Assembly (NCBI GenBank): GCA_003166055.1
Contig: PMWR01000629.1
Coordinates: 351 to 8,706, forward strand
Source of the DNA: Acidobacteriaceae bacterium
Lineage (GTDB): Bacteria > Acidobacteriota > Terriglobia > Terriglobales > Acidobacteriaceae
DNA: 8,356 nucleotides
Reading direction: 5' to 3'
The stretch's first letter is position 1, and the number at the start of each line of letters is the position of its first letter. The translations under genes and the position numbers were made by a program. This document shows positions 5,826 through 8,356 of the stretch, one piece after another. The notes under the pieces were generated by a model. That model saw only the letters and a list, made by a program, of their open reading frames with translations, did not search any database and was not told the DNA's origin.

Positions 5826-7028
5826 GTGATCCGCAGAATTCAGATCGACAACTTCAAATCGCTCGACGGCTTTTCGCTGCCTCCGTTAGAGACGCCTCAA
5901 CTGGCGAATTTCACGTGCCTGATCGGCGCCAATGGCAGCGGGAAGACCTCCGTGCTGCAGATGTTTGATTACTTGTCCCACTTCGTCGGCAGTGACGTGC
6001 GCCAATGGGTCAAGAGCCGAGATTGGAGCATGCTTGAGTTAAGGTCGAGGCACAATGACGCGTCCCGGCTCCCGTTCCATGTGGCATACAGCGTCGAAAT
6101 GGAGTTGGACGATTTAGGCTCCGTCAAGTGGTCAGGCAATTTTAACCTGATGCGTCGGCTGGGTAACGAAGAGCTAATTGAAATTGACGGAAAGAATATC
6201 CTTCAGTTGAGCAAGGGACAGCTACGCATAAACAAAGCCGACGATACCCAAGTAGAAGTGGATATGAGGGCATTTCGCATTACTGGCTCGTGTCTAGCCG
6301 TCCTTGACGAGAGCGTTCTGCCACCGTCTCTCATTCGATTTAAGTCTGCAATGCAGAATGTCAAGTCATTGGAGTTGCTAGCTCCTGGGTCCATGAGGCG
6401 TAGCTCACGACCCAGTGACCAAATTGGATGGAGCGGCGAATACCTCGCCGGTTTCTTCTCGAAATTCAAAACCGACCTCCGCAACACAATTCTCAACAAA
6501 CTACGTGAATTCTTTCCTTCGTTGGTGAATTTGCGAACCCCCAGCAAAGAATACGGTTGGCGGTCGTTGGAGGCACGTGAGACAAAGGTTTCCTTTGTTA
6601 CGGCCAAGCATCTGAGCGACGGGTTCTTGAGGATCCTAGCGATCATCTCGCAGATTGAGGCACAGAATACCTCGGACACGGTGATCCTCTTGGACGAGAT
6701 CGAGAACGGATTACATCCTGAACTGATTGAGAGACTCGTCAAGTATTTGTCGCAGGCAAAAGCGCAAATCATCGTAACGACACACAGTCCGCTAATTCTC
6801 AATTACCTGAGCGACGAAGAAGCGAAAGAAGCGATGATCCTGCTCTATCGCAATCACGAGGGAAAGACGCGTTCCTGCCGATATTTCGATCTGCCTTCTA
6901 CGAGCAAGAAGCTCGGAATCCTTGGACCGGGTGAGGTTTATGTGGACACATCAATCGAACAGTTGGCGATCGAGGCTGAAGAGATTGAGCAGAAGGCCCT
7001 TGCTGAGGCGGGAGTCACCGCCCAATGA
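5826..7028 (+). CDS. OLD/AAA15-like ABC-type ATPase of a two-gene defence-like pair
   Basis: The 400-residue protein has a complete ABC/SMC-type nucleotide-binding fold. IDNFKSLDGFSL (7-18) opens the domain. Walker A is GANGSGKT (34-41). The long middle (about 60-255) is poorly conserved, as in OLD-type ATPases. A signature-like LSDGFLRIL (263-271) follows, then Walker B VILLDEIENGLHP (286-298) with D290 and E291, and the H-switch IIVTTHSPL (315-323). The combination of FKS, 'LLDE.E.GLHP' and 'TTHSP' is typical of the AAA_21/AAA15/OLD group seen in AriA, GajA and retron-linked ATPases. No TOPRIM domain is fused; the next gene appears to supply it. Start GTG 5826 has only a weak, distant GGTAGGG. 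The stop overlaps the next start by four bases (ATGA). GC is visibly lower here and codons are less C-ending than in neighbours, suggesting transfer. Family call firm; phage defence is inferred. Confidence 0.87.
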   Translation: MIRRIQIDNFKSLDGFSLPPLETPQLANFTCLIGANGSGKTSVLQMFDYLSHFVGSDVRQWVKSRDWSMLELRSRHNDASRLPFHVAYSVEMELDDLGSVKWSGNFNLMRRLGNEELIEIDGKNILQLSKGQLRINKADDTQVEVDMRAFRITGSCLAVLDESVLPPSLIRFKSAMQNVKSLELLAPGSMRRSSRPSDQIGWSGEYLAGFFSKFKTDLRNTILNKLREFFPSLVNLRTPSKEYGWRSLEARETKVSFVTAKHLSDGFLRILAIISQIEAQNTSDTVILLDEIENGLHPELIERLVKYLSQAKAQIIVTTHSPLILNYLSDEEAKEAMILLYRNHEGKTRSCRYFDLPSTSKKLGILGPGEVYVDTSIEQLAIEAEEIEQKALAEAGVTAQ

Positions 7029-7771
7029 TTCTCGTCCTCTCCGGCGAAGGCCCCACCGATATAGGAACACGGAAGCCCAAGGAGACGGGATGGGAATTTG
7101 CGCCCGGCCCGATGGCTTGGATTGTCGATAAACTGCTCGAGCGGCCGGCGAAGCTGAAGTACTCCGTGCTTGCATTGCAAGCTGACGGCGGCGATTGCGT
7201 CTGTTTGTTGGGTGAAATGGACCTTGCCGCTCTTCGTGGTCCCAAGCCGCTGCTTTTGCCGCGCGGGACAGACGAAGCGGGAAGTCAATACTTTCGCAAA
7301 GGAGCCTATCTGCTGGGCAAACGCGCAAAGGTCATTGCGACCGAACGCAGCTCTCCCGTGATCGCAGTATTCTTTCGCGATGCGGATGGAACCAACTCCA
7401 CACCAAAGGCAGAATGGCAAAAGAAATTCGACTCCATGCGGAGCGGCTTTGAAGCGGCGGAGTTCTCGTCGGGCGTTCCCATGGTACCGCGCCCCAAATC
7501 CGAGGCGTGGATGCTGTGTGGACTCCTCAAGCACGAGGATGCAACAAGAGACTGCAGTGGTCTGGAGGACGAACCGGGCAACGACTCAAGCCCAAGGAGT
7601 CTCAAGAGCCAGCTGGCAAGACATCTCAAATGTGAGCCGACAGCGGAACAGCAAGCGGATTTGATCCGCAGCGGACATATCGACCCTGAAACGATCGACC
7701 TTCCCAGCTTCATAAAGTTTCGCCAAGAGCTGGACCGGGCGTACGCCAACGCGGCCCTCCCGATTCAATGA
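7025..7771 (+). CDS. TOPRIM-like (DUF4276/RloB-style) partner of the ATPase
   Basis: The 248-residue product starts with MILVLSGEGPTDIG. A first strand ends in E8-G9-P-T-D, matching the catalytic Glu motif of TOPRIM-type proteins such as DUF4276, RloB/AbiLii and AriB. The second TOPRIM element appears as strand VIAVFFRDADGT with D119-x-D121. PKSEAWML (157-164) resembles the '.EAWLL' motif that follows in these families. About 110 residues separate Glu from DxD, longer than in a minimal TOPRIM, so an insertion (about 45-110) is implied. The C-terminal quarter is helical and charged. TOPRIM members cut DNA or RNA, so it may be the effector nuclease switched by the ATPase. It overlaps the ATPase stop by ATGA, implying translational coupling and a shared complex. 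An exact Pfam assignment cannot be made by eye; a distant, non-TOPRIM fold remains possible. Confidence 0.75.
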   Translation: MILVLSGEGPTDIGTRKPKETGWEFAPGPMAWIVDKLLERPAKLKYSVLALQADGGDCVCLLGEMDLAALRGPKPLLLPRGTDEAGSQYFRKGAYLLGKRAKVIATERSSPVIAVFFRDADGTNSTPKAEWQKKFDSMRSGFEAAEFSSGVPMVPRPKSEAWMLCGLLKHEDATRDCSGLEDEPGNDSSPRSLKSQLARHLKCEPTAEQQADLIRSGHIDPETIDLPSFIKFRQELDRAYANAALPIQ

Positions 7772-8015
7772 CGGAAATCCCCTTCCAAACCCGGCCACGC
7801 CCCATTCGCTGAGAGTCTTTGCCCTTCCCCGCCTGCGGCAATTACCATGGAGGCATGCATCCCAAGGTACACGCCTGACGGTGCAGGTATGTCTTGCGCG
7901 AGAGTGGGTCCGATGCGGGAGAAAATTTCTTGCTCTCGCACCGGTGATCCAGCATGTGCCGGTCCTCGTGACAGACTGCCCAAATTGAATTCCCTGCAAT
8001 GGGAGGAGTTTCACA
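7772..8015 (+). promoter_or_regulatory. metK leader with alternative stems, possible RNA switch
   Basis: This 244-base stretch before metK holds no convincing gene. CTCTCGC (7933-7939) has two competing partners: GCGAGAG at 7898-7904 (seven Watson-Crick pairs) and, with A7940, TGCGGGAG at 7914-7921 (eight pairs, one G-U). ACCGG (7940-7944) can pair with CCGGT (7959-7963), and GCACCG (7938-7943) with CGGTGC (7879-7884). These options exclude one another. No SAM-I, SAM-II, SAM-III or SAM-IV consensus was recognised. No good promoter stands out, so the RNA's start is unknown. GC-rich DNA yields chance stems, so confidence is limited. Confidence 0.38.
7990..8005 (+). promoter_or_regulatory. Hairpin covering the metK Shine-Dalgarno
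   Basis: TTCCC (7990-7994) can pair with GGGAG (8001-8005), one pair being G-U, around the loop TGCAAT. The 3' arm is the core of the metK ribosome-binding site GGGAGGAG (8001-8008), so folding would lower initiation at TTG 8016. The stem is short and the effect would be modest by itself. Confidence 0.33.
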
Positions 8016-8356
8016 TTGAGCGACCGTTTCTTGTTTACCTCTGAGTCAGTCACTGAAGGCCATCCCGACAAGATTGCCGACCAGGTCTCTGACGCCATCC
8101 TGGACGCCTGCCTCGAGCAGGACCCCTACAGCCGCGTCGCCGCGGAAACCCTCACAGCCACCGGCCTGGTCGTCATCGCCGGTGAAATCACCACCAAGGC
8201 CTACGTCGACTTCCAGAGCCTGGTGCGCGGCGTAGTCGCCTCCATCGGCTATGACAACGCCCTCTACGGCTTCGACTCCAACACCTGCGCCGTCATCTCC
8301 ACCATCAACAAGCAATCCGGCGACATCGCCCAAGGCGTTGACACCGGCGGCGCCGG
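8016..8356 (+). CDS. metK: S-adenosylmethionine synthetase, N-terminal part
   Basis: The first 113 codons of MetK are present before the window ends. The enzyme makes S-adenosylmethionine from methionine and ATP in the cytoplasm. Visible signatures are [17 protein letters not shown] (7-23), with the catalytic His16 and Asp18 of the GHPDK motif, AGEITT (55-60) with the metal/substrate Glu57, and the mobile active-site loop [15 protein letters not shown] followed by GGAG, the beginning of the GAGDQG ATP-binding motif, where the sequence stops. TTG 8016 is the start: GGGAGGAG ends seven bases before it and translation begins [17 protein letters not shown], as expected for the family. Codon use is strongly C-ending, unlike the ATPase-TOPRIM pair upstream. 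The gene lies on the same strand as that pair but 244 bases away, so it is probably a separate unit. Confidence 0.97.
   Translation, partial: MSDRFLFTSESVTEGHPDKIADQVSDAILDACLEQDPYSRVAAETLTATGLVVIAGEITTKAYVDFQSLVRGVVASIGYDNALYGFDSNTCAVISTINKQSGDIAQGVDTGGA

Noticed and set aside
5751..7800. Insertion sequence or phage integration around the ATPase-TOPRIM pair
   Set aside because: No transposase, integrase, terminal inverted repeats, target-site duplication or tRNA was seen.
7772..8015. Known SAM riboswitch (SAM-I, -II, -III, -IV) before metK
   Set aside because: The conserved core strings and layout of these classes were not found by eye; only generic alternative stems are reported.
7847..8044. 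Small 65-codon frame upstream of and overlapping metK
   Set aside because: It lacks a convincing ribosome-binding site and motif, and it runs into the start of metK in another frame.
1..8356. CRISPR array, tRNA or rRNA genes
   Set aside because: No regularly spaced repeats and no tRNA- or rRNA-like sequence was recognised on either strand.

Overview
The window is GC-rich chromosomal DNA, by eye around 60% GC apart from one stretch. The gene content, codon bias and protein style suggest an Acidobacteriota (Terriglobia-like) bacterium. That assignment is inference from family resemblance, chiefly the permease and the HTH-Mop regulator, and no search was run.

Layout from left to right. (1) Positions 1-161, minus strand: the first 53 codons of a membrane-bound ion-pumping pyrophosphatase (hppA), starting at a GTG behind a good Shine-Dalgarno. 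(2) Divergent from it, 379-783: a 134-residue protein joining an excisionase/MerR-type helix-turn-helix to a single Mop (TOBE) molybdate-binding domain. Two short palindromes lie in the shared upstream region. (3) 962-1996: a putative outer-membrane beta-barrel protein behind an AT-rich promoter, with an odd, over-long N terminus. (4) Convergent to it, 2052-3674 on the minus strand: a GT39/ArnT-like membrane glycosyltransferase. A hairpin separates the two stops. (5) 3883-4986, minus: a MacB/FtsX-type ABC permease with no ATPase gene next to it in the window. Two hairpins follow its stop. (6) 5247-5750, plus: a short RodZ-like HTH protein with one membrane segment. (7) 5826-7771: a translationally coupled pair, an OLD/AAA15-like ABC-type ATPase and a TOPRIM-like (DUF4276/RloB/AriB-style) protein. 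(8) 8016 to the end: the start of metK (S-adenosylmethionine synthetase), preceded by a 244-base leader with mutually exclusive stems and a hairpin over the ribosome-binding site.

Most of the window is housekeeping or envelope genes in separate transcription units. The exception is the ATPase-TOPRIM pair, which has lower GC and less C-ending codon use than its neighbours and looks like a horizontally acquired two-gene anti-phage module (split OLD, PARIS-like logic) between core genes. It is the best candidate for an undescribed system here. Second is the metK leader, whose sequence shows switch-like alternative pairings but no riboswitch class that I recognise. No tRNA, rRNA, CRISPR array or insertion sequence was seen.
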